DNA from: Parasporobacterium paucivorans DSM 15970
Lineage (GTDB): Bacteria > Bacillota > Clostridia > Lachnospirales > Lachnospiraceae
DNA: 64,000 nucleotides
Assembly: GCF_900141895.1 (NCBI RefSeq)
Contig: NZ_FQYT01000005.1
Span: 88,341 to 152,340, forward strand
Reading direction: 5' to 3'
This document shows, in pieces, positions 6,193 to 15,819 of the stretch (its first letter is position 1; every line of letters starts with the position of its first letter). The translations under genes were made by a program, and so were the position numbers. The notes beneath the pieces were generated by a model, which had not been told where the DNA came from, did no database searches, and saw only the letters and a program-made list of their open reading frames with translations.

Positions 6193-8626
6193 GGATACAA
6201 TAGCGTATTTACTGCTGATTATTTTTGCGGCAATACTAATCCTTATAATTAAAAAAGATGGGTTTTTGTATGGATCCAGGGTAGACTGGATTTCTCAGCA
6301 TAGCGTTATACCAGATTACTTTCGACAGAAATTCTATGAAACGGGGAATCTTTTCCCGGATTTTGCAATGAATCTGGGTGGCGGGCAAAATATTTACAAT
6401 TTCTCCTACTATGGACTGTTGAGTCCAATTGTCCTTTTCTCTTATTTACTTCCATGGGTATCTATGACAGCCTATATTTCGGCAACGAGTATTATCATTG
6501 TTATTTCAAGCGGCTGCTTATGCTACAAATGGCTGACAGCTAATGAAATACCTCGTAAAATAGCATTTACGGCTGCAATCTGCTTTATTTGTGCAGGACC
6601 GCTCATTTTTCAGTCACATCGGCAGATAATGTTCGTGGACTACTTCCCGTTTTTATTTTTGGGACTTTTTGGTGTGGATCAGTACCGCAGAATTCATAAA
6701 AAAGGGATGTTTATTTTGGGTGCGTTCTGCTGTATCATGACAAGCTACTTTTTTAGTGTGGGATGTATTTTGACTCTATTGATTTATGCTGCTTTTGTAA
6801 ATTTAAAGAGCAGGCCAGATTCCAGTCTGCGGGAATTATCGAAAGGGCTGATTCCTTTTATTAAAGGAATTGCTATCGCGGTTTTTATGGCAGGAGTGCT
6901 TTGGCTGCCCACACTTTATGTAGTCGTGAACGGGAGGGGTGGAGGTTCCGTTTCGTGGCTGTCGTTAATTATTCCAACATTACCTTTCAAAGCATTAATG
7001 CAGGGGGAATATTCACTGGGATTGACTGCCATCTCCCTTATTGCGTTGATATCGGCATTGCTTGGCAAGAAAAGAAATGAGAAGATTATAGCACTTATTT
7101 TAACCTTATTTTTGATATCCCCTCTTTTTTTGTATCTGCTTAACGGAACCATTTATATTCGTGAAAAGGCGCTGATTCCTTTATTGCCCCTTTATATTCT
7201 TGTAACGGCAGTATTTTTGAGGAAGGTCGAAAAGACAGTCAACAGGTTCGAAATAAAAAAGTTTTGCAGGAAAGGAATACTTGTTGTCGGATTGCTTTTA
7301 CTGGTCATTTCCTATGCGACACTAAATTGCTTACTTGTGAATGCAAAGGATGAACTGGTAAAGGTTGATGAATACATGAATTATAACAACCCGGAGAAAC
7401 TTTCGCTGATTCAGAAAGTTTTAAAAAATGACAGTTCTTTTTTTAGAATAAATGAAATTGCAGATGGTAATGTTACCAGCAATTACGTATATGGGGCACA
7501 TTATAATCAGACCTCTATCTACTCCTCAACTTATAATAAGGATTACAACGTATTTTTTTATGATGTTATGAATAACCCGTTCGTAGCTAGAAATCGGGTT
7601 ATAAGTGTTTCGTCAAAAAATATCTTCTTTCAGAATTTTATGAATGTAAAATATGTAATCGCAAAAGGGAACGCCACAGCAGGGTACAAGTTGATTGATC
7701 AAAAGGGAGAGTATAAATTGTATGAAAATCAGAATACCATGCCGCTTGGCTTTGCAACAAGCAGGACAATAAGCCAGAAGAATTTCGACCAAATATCTTT
7801 TCCTCAAGGTATGGGAGCAGTGTTTGAGAATATTATCGTAAGCAAAGAAATTAAAGCTGTGAATGCAGAAATGAGTCCATCCGGTTTTGATTTTAAGAGG
7901 ATTGATTTAAAGGAAAATATGCCGTTAATAGAGAATCAAAAAAATGTACTGATACAAAATGAAGAAGGGCATTTTAATATTAAGGCAAAGCAGGGTGCAT
8001 CCATTGAAATACCTTTGGATATAAACCTTAGGGATACTGTTCTGGTTGTCAAATTCAAGGTGTCAGACAAAGAAAATCAAGAGGATGTCGATACCTCTGT
8101 TACTATTAATGGACTAAAAAATAAACTGTCAAGCAGGTTGGCTGCGTACCCAAATGGCAACCGTGAGTTTGTTTACATTCTTTCATCAAACAAAAAGTCG
8201 GATCGTCTGACCGTTGAATTTTCCCCGGGCAAATATGAAATATCTGACTTGGAAGCATACGTTTTATCAGCGGCGGCTGTTGGAGAGGCAATCAAAAAAA
8301 AGGATCCTTTTCTTGTCGATATGAAGAACACAGGGGAAAATCAAATAACTGGGGATATTAAAGTAAGGGAAAATGGGTATTTTGCAATTACAATACCATT
8401 TGATAAAGGATTTGATGTCATCGTGGACGGTAAAAAACAAAATTATGAAAAAGTGAATACTGCCTTTATTGGATTTCCAATTGATAAGGGTGAGCATCAT
8501 ATCGAAATTAGATATAATTCCCCGTATAAAAGGGCAGGGATGGCAGTGTCTGTAATCGGTTTTATCATGTTTGCATTAAGCTGTATTTCTGACCGAAAAT
8601 ACAGAATTAATAGCAGGAAGCTTTAA
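6158..8626 (+). CDS. YfhO family membrane protein (GT-C-like)
   Basis: About 822 residues. The first half has roughly a dozen hydrophobic helices, starting TIAYLLLIIFAAILILIIKKD; the conserved first loop DWISQHSVIPDYFRQ is typical of YfhO, with NLGGGQNIYNFSYYGL next. The second half is a large soluble, extracytoplasmic domain (residues about 400-780), and one last helix ends the protein. YfhO relatives are needed for glycosylation of lipoteichoic acid in Gram-positives, probably using a lipid-linked sugar. The start chosen is GTG 6158, seven bases after CGGAGG; an ATG at 6137 lacks a ribosome site. It sits between lipocalin and a secreted deacetylase. Confidence 0.85.
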   Translation: MKKPMPSTKNGKDTIAYLLLIIFAAILILIIKKDGFLYGSRVDWISQHSVIPDYFRQKFYETGNLFPDFAMNLGGGQNIYNFSYYGLLSPIVLFSYLLPWVSMTAYISATSIIIVISSGCLCYKWLTANEIPRKIAFTAAICFICAGPLIFQSHRQIMFVDYFPFLFLGLFGVDQYRRIHKKGMFILGAFCCIMTSYFFSVGCILTLLIYAAFVNLKSRPDSSLRELSKGLIPFIKGIAIAVFMAGVLWLPTLYVVVNGRGGGSVSWLSLIIPTLPFKALMQGEYSLGLTAISLIALISALLGKKRNEKIIALILTLFLISPLFLYLLNGTIYIREKALIPLLPLYILVTAVFLRKVEKTVNRFEIKKFCRKGILVVGLLLLVISYATLNCLLVNAKDELVKVDEYMNYNNPEKLSLIQKVLKNDSSFFRINEIADGNVTSNYVYGAHYNQTSIYSSTYNKDYNVFFYDVMNNPFVARNRVISVSSKNIFFQNFMNVKYVIAKGNATAGYKLIDQKGEYKLYENQNTMPLGFATSRTISQKNFDQISFPQGMGAVFENIIVSKEIKAVNAEMSPSGFDFKRIDLKENMPLIENQKNVLIQNEEGHFNIKAKQGASIEIPLDINLRDTVLVVKFKVSDKENQEDVDTSVTINGLKNKLSSRLAAYPNGNREFVYILSSNKKSDRLTVEFSPGKYEISDLEAYVLSAAAVGEAIKKKDPFLVDMKNTGENQITGDIKVRENGYFAITIPFDKGFDVIVDGKKQNYEKVNTAFIGFPIDKGEHHIEIRYNSPYKRAGMAVSVIGFIMFALSCISDRKYRINSRKL

Positions 8627-8665
8627 CTATATCATATTTGCTCTTTAGAACCTGGAAGGGGAATC

Positions 8666-10465
8666 ATGAAAAAACACAAAAATAGACGTATCGAAAAACT
8701 GTTTATATTTATTTTGTGTATAGCAGTATCAATTCCATATCTTTTCCTGGATGACTGCAGTTATGGAAACGATTTTTCAAATAGCATTTACGGATTACAA
8801 TTTTTGAAAGAAAAAAGGGCAATGGTTATAGTTCCTCATGAGGATGACGAAATTATGGTGACAGGCGCATTGATCAGGACGCTGATTGATGCAGGGAATG
8901 AAGTCGTGGTACTATATACTACAAACGGCGATAAACATGGTTTAAGCGAAGTGAGAATAAACGAGGCGGTCAGCTCGTTGAAAACACTGGGTGTAAAAGA
9001 AGAAAATGTGATTTTTTTAGGTTACGGTGACACTTGGGATACTATTTATAAGCATATATATAACGCTCCTGAAAATGAAGTAATCACGTCATATATCGGG
9101 AAAAATGCAACTTATGGAACGGCGTCATATAATGATTTCAGTTTTGATTTTTATGGCAGCCATTCTTTATATACCCGTAATAATTATAAGAAAAATTTGA
9201 AGGATGCAATACTGAGAACCCATCCGGACATATTGATATCAGTAGATTTTGATTCGCATCCAGACCATAGGGCGGCCTCTCTGTTTTTTGAGGAAGTCAT
9301 GTGTGAAATATTAAAAGAAAATGAACAATACACACCCCTGGTTTATAAGGGATTTGCATATAATACGTCATGGAAAGCAAAAGACGATTTTTATAATATT
9401 AATATGGAATCTACTGTTTTGCCAGATAAAGCCAAGGTATTGAACTCGATTTACAGATTGGACATACCAAGCTATGAGTGGGAGAATAGAGTAAGATTTC
9501 CTGTACCAAACGAAATGCTCAGCTATACAAAAAGAAGCAACTTGATATTTGAAGCACTTACAAAACATAAGTCCCAAAATGCAAAGGCAAAAGCAGGTAA
9601 AATTATTAATTCGGATCAGGTCTTTTGGGAAAGAGATACAAAAAGCATCACGTATAATTCAAAGATTATTACATCGTCAGGTGAATCCAAGTACTTAAAT
9701 GATTTTAAGCTGATCGATTGCTCGGACATTACGGAGAGAAATGCCGAGTTTGACCATTGCATCTGGCTTCCTGAAAAAAGTGATACGGAAAAATCAGCAA
9801 AAGTAATATTTGATAGGCCAGAAGATATTTCATCAGTGGTGTTATATGATAATTTTGGCCCGGAAGATAATATACTAAAAGGTCAATTGGTTTTTAGCGA
9901 TGGAAGCCAAATAGATACTGGTCCGCTTAAGAAAAATGGAGAGCCTACCAGGATAGACTTTCCAACCAAGAAAGATATAGAATATGTTCAGTTCAAAATA
10001 AATGAATATGAAGGCAGCCAACCAGGGTTATGTGAGCTTGAGGTATTTGAAAACAGCAGAGCAACTACCCCTTCTTTCATAAAAATCATGCTTGATAATA
10101 CAGCGCAAACATTTATATATAAGTATATTTTGACGAATGAGAAAAAAATTCAGTTACGCGTATATTCATATCCAGCGATTGAACATGGTGATTCGTCAGG
10201 TGTATACAAGTTTTCTGTAATTGGCAATAACGGTCAAGGAATTACTATAGATGGGAATACGTTGGAAATTTCTGACAATATTAGGGCAGGAAAATATAAA
10301 GTAAGAGTTGAATTAATTAATAATCCTGAAATTTTCGATCAAGTCGAATTTGTCGTACCGACAAGGTTAGAATTATTAAAAATCAAAGGGCTAATGAAAT
10401 ATGAAATGTTCATAGATTTTGTTCAGGAGAAATGGCGAAGTGTACAGCGACAAGCTGACCATTAA
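8666..10465 (+). CDS. Membrane-anchored PIG-L family deacetylase with C-terminal discoidin-like domain
   Basis: A 599-residue protein. One N-terminal helix (about 11-29) anchors the rest outside. The PIG-L/LmbE zinc site is visible as VPHEDDE (about residue 56) and SHPDHRAA (about residue 200), and LYTTNGDKHG is also conserved. Members remove N-acetyl groups from GlcNAc-containing glycolipids or related sugars. Residues about 370-455 (SVVLYDNFGPEDN to LCELEVFEN) look like a discoidin/F5-8C-type binding domain, and a further beta-rich segment follows. Gap to YfhO is 39 bases, so both probably act on the same surface glycan. A terminator follows. Confidence 0.85.
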   Translation: MKKHKNRRIEKLFIFILCIAVSIPYLFLDDCSYGNDFSNSIYGLQFLKEKRAMVIVPHEDDEIMVTGALIRTLIDAGNEVVVLYTTNGDKHGLSEVRINEAVSSLKTLGVKEENVIFLGYGDTWDTIYKHIYNAPENEVITSYIGKNATYGTASYNDFSFDFYGSHSLYTRNNYKKNLKDAILRTHPDILISVDFDSHPDHRAASLFFEEVMCEILKENEQYTPLVYKGFAYNTSWKAKDDFYNINMESTVLPDKAKVLNSIYRLDIPSYEWENRVRFPVPNEMLSYTKRSNLIFEALTKHKSQNAKAKAGKIINSDQVFWERDTKSITYNSKIITSSGESKYLNDFKLIDCSDITERNAEFDHCIWLPEKSDTEKSAKVIFDRPEDISSVVLYDNFGPEDNILKGQLVFSDGSQIDTGPLKKNGEPTRIDFPTKKDIEYVQFKINEYEGSQPGLCELEVFENSRATTPSFIKIMLDNTAQTFIYKYILTNEKKIQLRVYSYPAIEHGDSSGVYKFSVIGNNGQGITIDGNTLEISDNIRAGKYKVRVELINNPEIFDQVEFVVPTRLELLKIKGLMKYEMFIDFVQEKWRSVQRQADH

Positions 10466-10517
10466 ATACAAGTCATGCTTTGGGATTGAGACGGGAACAA
10501 AGAACTTATTAAAAGGT

Positions 10518-10552
10518 AACGGTTGAGAGGAGGCTCTTGACCGTTTTTTTTA
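10518..10552 (+). terminator. Rho-independent terminator of the YfhO/PIG-L operon
   Basis: AACGGT and AGAG on the 5' side pair with CTCT and ACCGTT on the 3' side, around a GAGG loop and one mismatched TG/TG step, then a run of T to 10551. The remaining gap to 10713 contains no gene I can support. Confidence 0.75.
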
Positions 10553-10713
10553 TGAAAAAGATTCAAAAGAAAACACAATGAAAACTGGCAAATAAGAAAT
10601 TTCTCAGATTGAGTTCATAACTCTATTAGATTGCCTATTTAGACTTGTCAATATAAACTGCAGTACCAAAAACCGCAGGACAACTAATATAGATTGCGAA
10701 AGGGAGATTCAAG

Positions 10714-11517
10714 ATGAAAGAGAGAAACAGGAATATGCAAGACAGTATTGATACACCCGTAGTACGCCAATTGTTGAATAAAGTGCCTGAAATAACCATT
10801 TTCTTTTGGATAATTAAGATACTGGCAACAACGGTGGGTGAAACGGCCGCCGATTTTTTAAGTGAAAACCTAAACCTTGGACTTGCAGTCACAAGTGTGA
10901 TTATGGCCTGCCTATTGGCTTTTTCATTGTTTTTTCAGTTCAGATCAAAGAAATATGTTCCCGGCCTCTATTGGCTGGTAGTCGTGCTTATCAGTATCGT
11001 GGGCACGCTGGTTACAGATAATCTGGTGGATAATCTTGGAGTTCCGCTTGAAACAACAACAGTCTTTTTTGCCGTCGCCTTAGCAGCCACATTTTTCATA
11101 TGGTATGCAAATGAAAAAACCCTGTCGATCCACTCGATTTTAACGGCAAAAAGAGAAGCATTCTACTGGATAACCATTTTGTTCACATTTGCATTAGGTA
11201 CTGCTGCCGGAGATCTTATCGCAGAAGGGCTTGCCTTGGGATATGGAGTATCCGCTCTAATATTTGCAGCACTGATTGGGATTGTAGCACTTTCGCGTTA
11301 TTTTTTGAAACTGGACACCGTGCTTGCTTTTTGGATTGCATATATTCTGACACGTCCGTTAGGCGCCTCTCTCGGTGATTTGCTATCGCAGCCACATAAG
11401 GCTGGGGGTCTGGGGCTTGGAACAGTAGGAACGACGGCTATTTTTCTTCTTACAATTTTGAGCGTTGTCGTCTATTTGACGAAAACCAAGAAAGATTCAT
11501 CGATAGTCGTAGAATGA
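10714..11517 (+). CDS. DUF347 (COG4705) multi-pass membrane protein
   Basis: A 267-residue protein with about eight helices arranged as repeats. The repeat signature is the helix start KILATTVGETAADFLSE, echoed by VGTLVTDNLVDNLG, ALGTAAGDLIAEGLALG and RPLGASLGDLLSQP. These G-x-x-x-(A/G)-D motifs define the DUF347 repeats. The function is not established. Only 18 bases separate it from the ABC ATPase gene, so it probably belongs to the same transcript; whether it works with the ABC system is unknown. Confidence 0.82.
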   Translation: MKERNRNMQDSIDTPVVRQLLNKVPEITIFFWIIKILATTVGETAADFLSENLNLGLAVTSVIMACLLAFSLFFQFRSKKYVPGLYWLVVVLISIVGTLVTDNLVDNLGVPLETTTVFFAVALAATFFIWYANEKTLSIHSILTAKREAFYWITILFTFALGTAAGDLIAEGLALGYGVSALIFAALIGIVALSRYFLKLDTVLAFWIAYILTRPLGASLGDLLSQPHKAGGLGLGTVGTTAIFLLTILSVVVYLTKTKKDSSIVVE

Positions 11518-11535
11518 ATTTAAGGGGGAACGGTA

Positions 11536-12255
11536 ATGCTGAAGACAGAAAATTTAGGAAAAAAATACGGGGATTTTTCAGCGGTCGAAAACCTGAATTT
11601 AGAGGTAAAGGAAGGTTCGGTATTTGGATTTCTTGGTCATAACGGAGCAGGAAAAACAACCACAATATCGATGCTGACAACATTAATCCTACCCACCTCG
11701 GGGAAAGCAGCCATTGGCGGTTACGATGTGGTAAAAGACAATCTGAAGGTAAGAAATCTGATAGGATATCTTCCTGAAAACGTGACATTGTATGGAGACC
11801 TTACCGCGGTGGAGAATCTGAGGTTTTTTGGCAGGCTTTCCGGAGTGGAGAACGTGGATGCAAGGATTGAAGATACCTTAAAGCTGCTTGATTTTACCGA
11901 TTGGAAAAACCGCAAAGTAAAAACATATTCCAAGGGCATGAGACAAAGAATCGGCATAGCACAGGCAATTTTACACAGCCCTAAAATCCTGTTTCTGGAT
12001 GAGCCGACGTCCGGCCTTGATCCTCAGGGAACAAAAGAATTGAGGGATATACTGCTTATGCTGAATCAGGAACGGGGAACGACGATTTTCATGAATACAC
12101 ACCTTTTGTCAGAAGTGACAAAGCTGTGTACGGATATCGGCATTATAAGCAAGGGGAGGCTTCTCCTGGCCGATTCCATCAAAAATATCGAAAAGGAGTT
12201 CCCGGAAGAAAAATCTCTTGAAGAGATATACTTTAAAATTGAGGGGGGAAAATGA
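11536..12255 (+). CDS. ABC transporter ATP-binding protein (ABC-2 type)
   Basis: A 239-residue ATPase with Walker A GHNGAGKTT (near residue 35), Q-loop region YLPENVTLYGDLTAVENL, signature YSKGMRQR, Walker B ILFLDEPTSGLDP and the switch histidine in MNTHLLSEV. This is the NosF/CcmA-like class that powers ABC-2 permeases. RBS is GGGGGAA upstream of the ATG. It overlaps the first permease gene by four bases, so it very likely energises both permeases encoded at 12252 and 14006. Confidence 0.93.
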   Translation: MLKTENLGKKYGDFSAVENLNLEVKEGSVFGFLGHNGAGKTTTISMLTTLILPTSGKAAIGGYDVVKDNLKVRNLIGYLPENVTLYGDLTAVENLRFFGRLSGVENVDARIEDTLKLLDFTDWKNRKVKTYSKGMRQRIGIAQAILHSPKILFLDEPTSGLDPQGTKELRDILLMLNQERGTTIFMNTHLLSEVTKLCTDIGIISKGRLLLADSIKNIEKEFPEEKSLEEIYFKIEGGK

Positions 12256-13181
12256 TGAATGGTATCATGACACTGGCCCGAAAGGAAGTGAAAACCGCAT
12301 TTCGGGATAATATATTCCTGATTGTCACAGGACTGTTCATCTTGCTGTCTGTTATCTCAGTCTATATAGGATCCAGCACGAAAAATGAAGAATTGCAGGC
12401 ATACCAGGATATTGTGCAGCTGTTAAAAGGCCAGGGCGCAGCAACCCTGCCGTCCCCGCCAGCGATTTATCCGCTGTCCGTGTTAGGCAACATCGTAAGC
12501 TATGTAAGTATGATTGGAGCGGTTGTGGCGATTTTTCTCGGTTTCGAATCCTTCAGCGGAGAGCGCAACAACGGCACTTTGAAATTAATTGCAGCACGAC
12601 CGGTATACAGGGATCAGATCGTGACAGGAAAACTTCTGGGCGGGGGGATGGTTATTGGCGTTCTTCTTGGTATCATCCTGATTTTTAACCTTGTGCTGTT
12701 TACTTTTGTGTCAGGTATGACTCCAGGTGCAGATGAGATCATAAGATTGCTGGGTTTCTTTTTGCTCGCATCTGTCTATATGATGGTTTTTTATACAGCA
12801 ACAATGTATGTTTCAATTAAGACAAATGACAGCGCTTTCGGGTTCATGCTGATGATGATCATATGGCTCGCAATTTCGTTCGTTCTGCCTCAGCTTGCGG
12901 AGAGTCAGAGGAACTTCGCCTATGCTTTAAATGCTGCTTCTCAGACAGTAACACAGGTTCCATCTGACACGTCCGTTTCAAAAATGATAGAACTGTTTTC
13001 GCCAGCCGTACAGTTCCAGAATATTGGCAAGGATCTTCTTCAAGTGATTCCTGAAACATCGGACATCGGTATCGGGGCGTTGCTTCTTAAGCAGATAGGG
13101 GCCATCGTAGAAATATTGATACCTGGATTGGCGGTGCTGCTTCTCTCCTACAAAGCTGCCCAAAAGGAGGAAGTGATATGA
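12252..13181 (+). CDS. ABC-2 type permease (NosY-like)
   Basis: A 309-residue protein with six helices: one near residues 22-40 (IVTGLFILLSVISVYIG), then a cluster from about 75 to 220 and a last one near 285-302. FEKFSGERNNGTLKL-like coupling is present here as FESFSGERNNGTLKLIAARPVY, the amphipathic cytoplasmic segment that contacts the ATPase. A large extracytoplasmic loop (about 222-280) precedes the last helix. Starts ATG 12252 and 12255 are both open after GAGGGGGAA. Start and stop codons overlap those of its neighbours. Confidence 0.88.
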   Translation: MMNGIMTLARKEVKTAFRDNIFLIVTGLFILLSVISVYIGSSTKNEELQAYQDIVQLLKGQGAATLPSPPAIYPLSVLGNIVSYVSMIGAVVAIFLGFESFSGERNNGTLKLIAARPVYRDQIVTGKLLGGGMVIGVLLGIILIFNLVLFTFVSGMTPGADEIIRLLGFFLLASVYMMVFYTATMYVSIKTNDSAFGFMLMMIIWLAISFVLPQLAESQRNFAYALNAASQTVTQVPSDTSVSKMIELFSPAVQFQNIGKDLLQVIPETSDIGIGALLLKQIGAIVEILIPGLAVLLLSYKAAQKEEVI

Positions 13182-13999
13182 ACAGGATAAGAAATGCAAT
13201 GCTGGTTTTGAGTGTGCTGGCACTTATGCTTGTGTCCTCCGTTTCGACAGTGTTTGCAGCAGATGCGAGCGGAACGGAGTTTTTAACCGGCTGCAATCTG
13301 ACACTTGGAGAAAGCAAAGCGGTAGCACTTTTCATACGAAATGACGATGCAGCCCCACATGTCTATAAACTGACCACAGAAGGTTCTGCAAACAGTTATG
13401 AATTGTATTTTTCTTCGAATGGAGCTGCAATAAAAAACGTGACGGTTCCAGCCGGTACGAGCAGCCAGGTCGATGTGAACATAACCCTGAATGGGAATGT
13501 GTCGGTCATTGAAGACAAGCTGTCTGTGAAAGCTGTCCGGGATGATGGGAAAGAAAATGTGATTAATCTTTCCATAATGATTAACAAAGATTATGCACTT
13601 TCTGTTAAAAGCATGCTGGATAAAATTGATATTTTGAGTGGAAAGTCTGGTGAATTCACCTTTTCAGTAACGAATAACGGATCAAAGGATCTGAACAACA
13701 TTAAGATTAAACCGGAGCTGCCATATAAATGGGTTGTCAGCCAGGGTGCTGAAACCACAATGAATTTAAAGCCTGGAGAAACAGGTACTGCTACGATGAA
13801 AATCGATGTACCAAGCTCACAGGCAGCCGGGAATTTTACGGCCAGTTTCACTGCAGCGAGCGATGAAACAAGCAGCATCCAGGTCAGCATTCCGGCAACC
13901 GTGAAAACCAGTTCAAATATTGCCTACTGGGCGATTGGAATTCTGGTCCTGATTGCAGCATTTACTGTTTTTCAATTCAAAAGGCATGGAAGGAGGTAG
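13178..13999 (+). CDS. Membrane-anchored NEW3/CARDB-like extracytoplasmic protein
   Basis: A 273-residue protein: signal peptide (residues 1-28, ending VSTVFAADA), two Ig-like beta domains and a C-terminal helix (IAYWAIGILVLIAAFTVF, about 248-265) followed by basic residues. The second domain, from SGKSGEFTFSVTNNGSKDLNNI through PGETGTATMKIDVPS to GNFTASFTAAS, has the NEW3 (NPCBM-associated) pattern. No enzymatic motif is seen. It lies between the two permease genes of an ABC-2 system with start/stop overlap, so a role as extracytoplasmic partner or assembly factor is likely but inferred. Confidence 0.8.
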   Translation: MNRIRNAMLVLSVLALMLVSSVSTVFAADASGTEFLTGCNLTLGESKAVALFIRNDDAAPHVYKLTTEGSANSYELYFSSNGAAIKNVTVPAGTSSQVDVNITLNGNVSVIEDKLSVKAVRDDGKENVINLSIMINKDYALSVKSMLDKIDILSGKSGEFTFSVTNNGSKDLNNIKIKPELPYKWVVSQGAETTMNLKPGETGTATMKIDVPSSQAAGNFTASFTAASDETSSIQVSIPATVKTSSNIAYWAIGILVLIAAFTVFQFKRHGRR

Positions 14000-14005
14000 T
14001 GAGAA

Positions 14006-14971
14006 ATGATTATCGAAATTGCGAAGAAAGAAATGCGAGATGCTTTCAGAAATAAATTGTTTCTCAGCATTCTCGCTATGCTTCTGGTTCTGACAGGCGT
14101 TTCAATCGTGCTTGGATCCTGCCAGGTAAAGGCCGCAATGGACAATTACAACAATTCTATAAGCTTTCTGCAGTCACTTGGGAAGGCCCAGCTGCCGCCC
14201 ATGCCGAATCTGAATCCGATTTCCGCCTCAAAAGGGTTTGTTAATTATATCGGAATGATTGGTGCACTGCTGGCCATTGTGCTGGGCAACACCTCCATCT
14301 CGAAGGAGCATAAAAATGGAACATTGCGGTTGATTTTATCAAGGGGTGTGTTCAGGGATACCTTTCTCAACGGGAAACTTCTGGGAAACCTTTCCATATT
14401 GGCTGGAATCACAGTTTTAACAGGAATCATTACTTTTGTATCGCTTATAGCCATCGGAGGCGCCGCTCTTACGGCCAGTGAAGTGGCGAGGATGTTGTTG
14501 TTTTTTGGAATGTCTTTCCTGTATATGACCTTTTTTACCGTATTAAGCATGGGGATCGCGACGGTCTCCACGAAAGGAAGCCGGGCGCTCCTTATAACCG
14601 TAATCGTATGGCTTGTACTGTCCTTTGTTTTACCCCAGATAGGCGATACTATGGACATGGACAATCAAATACCGGGAGGCTTCTTCAGCACGATGGGAAT
14701 GTCCAGAGATCAGGAGCATCAGGTGCTTCAGAAATTCAAATTCTATGAAACGCTCAGAGACGGGGTGGAAGAGATGTCGCCAACCAAACATTATGAAAGA
14801 ATAAGCTATGCACTTTTAAACGTGAAGCCAGGTTTTGAAACCAATACACCCTGGGAGGTTGTTGGCTTGAAATGGATCAATCTGCTGGGGCTGCTTGCAC
14901 CGAGCGTTGCCATTTGGCTGCTTACCTATATCGCTTTTTTAAGGCGTGAAAATATATATCAATCAAACTGA
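14006..14971 (+). CDS. ABC-2 type permease, second subunit
   Basis: A 321-residue protein with the same plan as the first permease: N-terminal helix (about 18-36), coupling segment TSISKEHKNGTLRLILSRGVF, several helices from 75 to 220, a long extracytoplasmic loop with a charged stretch (about 222-295) and a final helix LLAPSVAIWLLTYIAFL. The two permeases are clearly paralogous and probably form a heterodimer. RBS GGAGG lies nine bases before the ATG. Confidence 0.87.
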   Translation: MIIEIAKKEMRDAFRNKLFLSILAMLLVLTGVSIVLGSCQVKAAMDNYNNSISFLQSLGKAQLPPMPNLNPISASKGFVNYIGMIGALLAIVLGNTSISKEHKNGTLRLILSRGVFRDTFLNGKLLGNLSILAGITVLTGIITFVSLIAIGGAALTASEVARMLLFFGMSFLYMTFFTVLSMGIATVSTKGSRALLITVIVWLVLSFVLPQIGDTMDMDNQIPGGFFSTMGMSRDQEHQVLQKFKFYETLRDGVEEMSPTKHYERISYALLNVKPGFETNTPWEVVGLKWINLLGLLAPSVAIWLLTYIAFLRRENIYQSN

Positions 14972-15000
14972 AAACAATAAGTAATTTGGAGGAAATAAAA

Positions 15001-15696
15001 ATGAATAAAAAAATCAATACGGGCAAAACATGGAAGACAACCTTTACGGTTGCGTTTATCCTTTCACTCTCGGCATTTGCGCTTGCCGGATGCTCATCAG
15101 GAAACAGCTCCAGTACGGCTGCCACTTTACCGGCAGTCACTTCAGGCACAAACACGAAAAGTTCAACGGACACCGACGGGGATGGCATGCCGGATTCAGT
15201 GGAGAAAACATATGGAACCAATCCATACACTTCCGATTCAGACGGTGACGGAGTCAACGACAAGCAGGATAAGGAACCATTAAAAACGGAAAACTTAATG
15301 AAAGAGACAAGCACCGCACCGCTGGAAGTGACAGTTACAGATGCCAAGGTAGAAGACAATGCAACGGCGGATCATCTGGAAATTACGATGACAAACAACG
15401 GAAACACGGATTTAAACAATTTTGATATCTATTATACGATGACCGATAAGGTTGATAAAACACTGGAGTCCTATTACCAGGTACTGAATGGATTAACCCT
15501 GAATGCAGGAGAAACGAAGACTATCCACTTTGACAATAAGGTTTCAGAAGCAGGACATTATTACATGAACATGAACGGACTTTACGGAAATTCTAAAAAT
15601 GGATTGACCTTTGATATCCAGCTCCACGCAAAAGATTTCCAGCCGATGACGTTCCAGATTGAAAAAGCAAAAGGTACTGCCGAAGTGGCAGATTAA
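15001..15696 (+). CDS. Lipoprotein with thrombospondin type 3 (calcium-binding) repeats
   Basis: About 231 residues. A signal peptide ends in the lipobox LAGC (Cys near residue 30), then a serine/threonine-rich linker. DTDGDGMPDSVEKTYGTNP and DSDGDGVNDKQDKEP are two type-3 repeats expected to bind Ca2+. The C-terminal half (from about residue 105) is a beta-sandwich-like domain with TMTNNGNTDLNNFDIYYTM and LNAGETKTIHFD, similar in feel to the NEW3 domain of the gene at 13178. GGAGG is eight bases before ATG 15001. It ends the ABC-2 operon. Confidence 0.82.
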   Translation: MNKKINTGKTWKTTFTVAFILSLSAFALAGCSSGNSSSTAATLPAVTSGTNTKSSTDTDGDGMPDSVEKTYGTNPYTSDSDGDGVNDKQDKEPLKTENLMKETSTAPLEVTVTDAKVEDNATADHLEITMTNNGNTDLNNFDIYYTMTDKVDKTLESYYQVLNGLTLNAGETKTIHFDNKVSEAGHYYMNMNGLYGNSKNGLTFDIQLHAKDFQPMTFQIEKAKGTAEVAD

Positions 15697-15710
15697 AAGC
15701 TTTGAAAAAG

Positions 15711-15739
15711 TTGTTAAAAAGTGTATAGTAGATTATATA
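15711..15739 (+). promoter_or_regulatory. Promoter of the two-component system
   Basis: TTGTTA (15711-15716), exactly 17 bases, TATATA (15734-15739). It lies in the 123-base gap between the lipoprotein and response regulator genes, so the two-component pair can be transcribed on its own. Confidence 0.6.
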
Positions 15740-15819
15740 TATGCAGCATACATAAACGAAATCCAAAGGTTGGAATTAGGGCATTTATTGTTCTGATTCC
15801 TTTGCCAGTGAGGTGGTAA

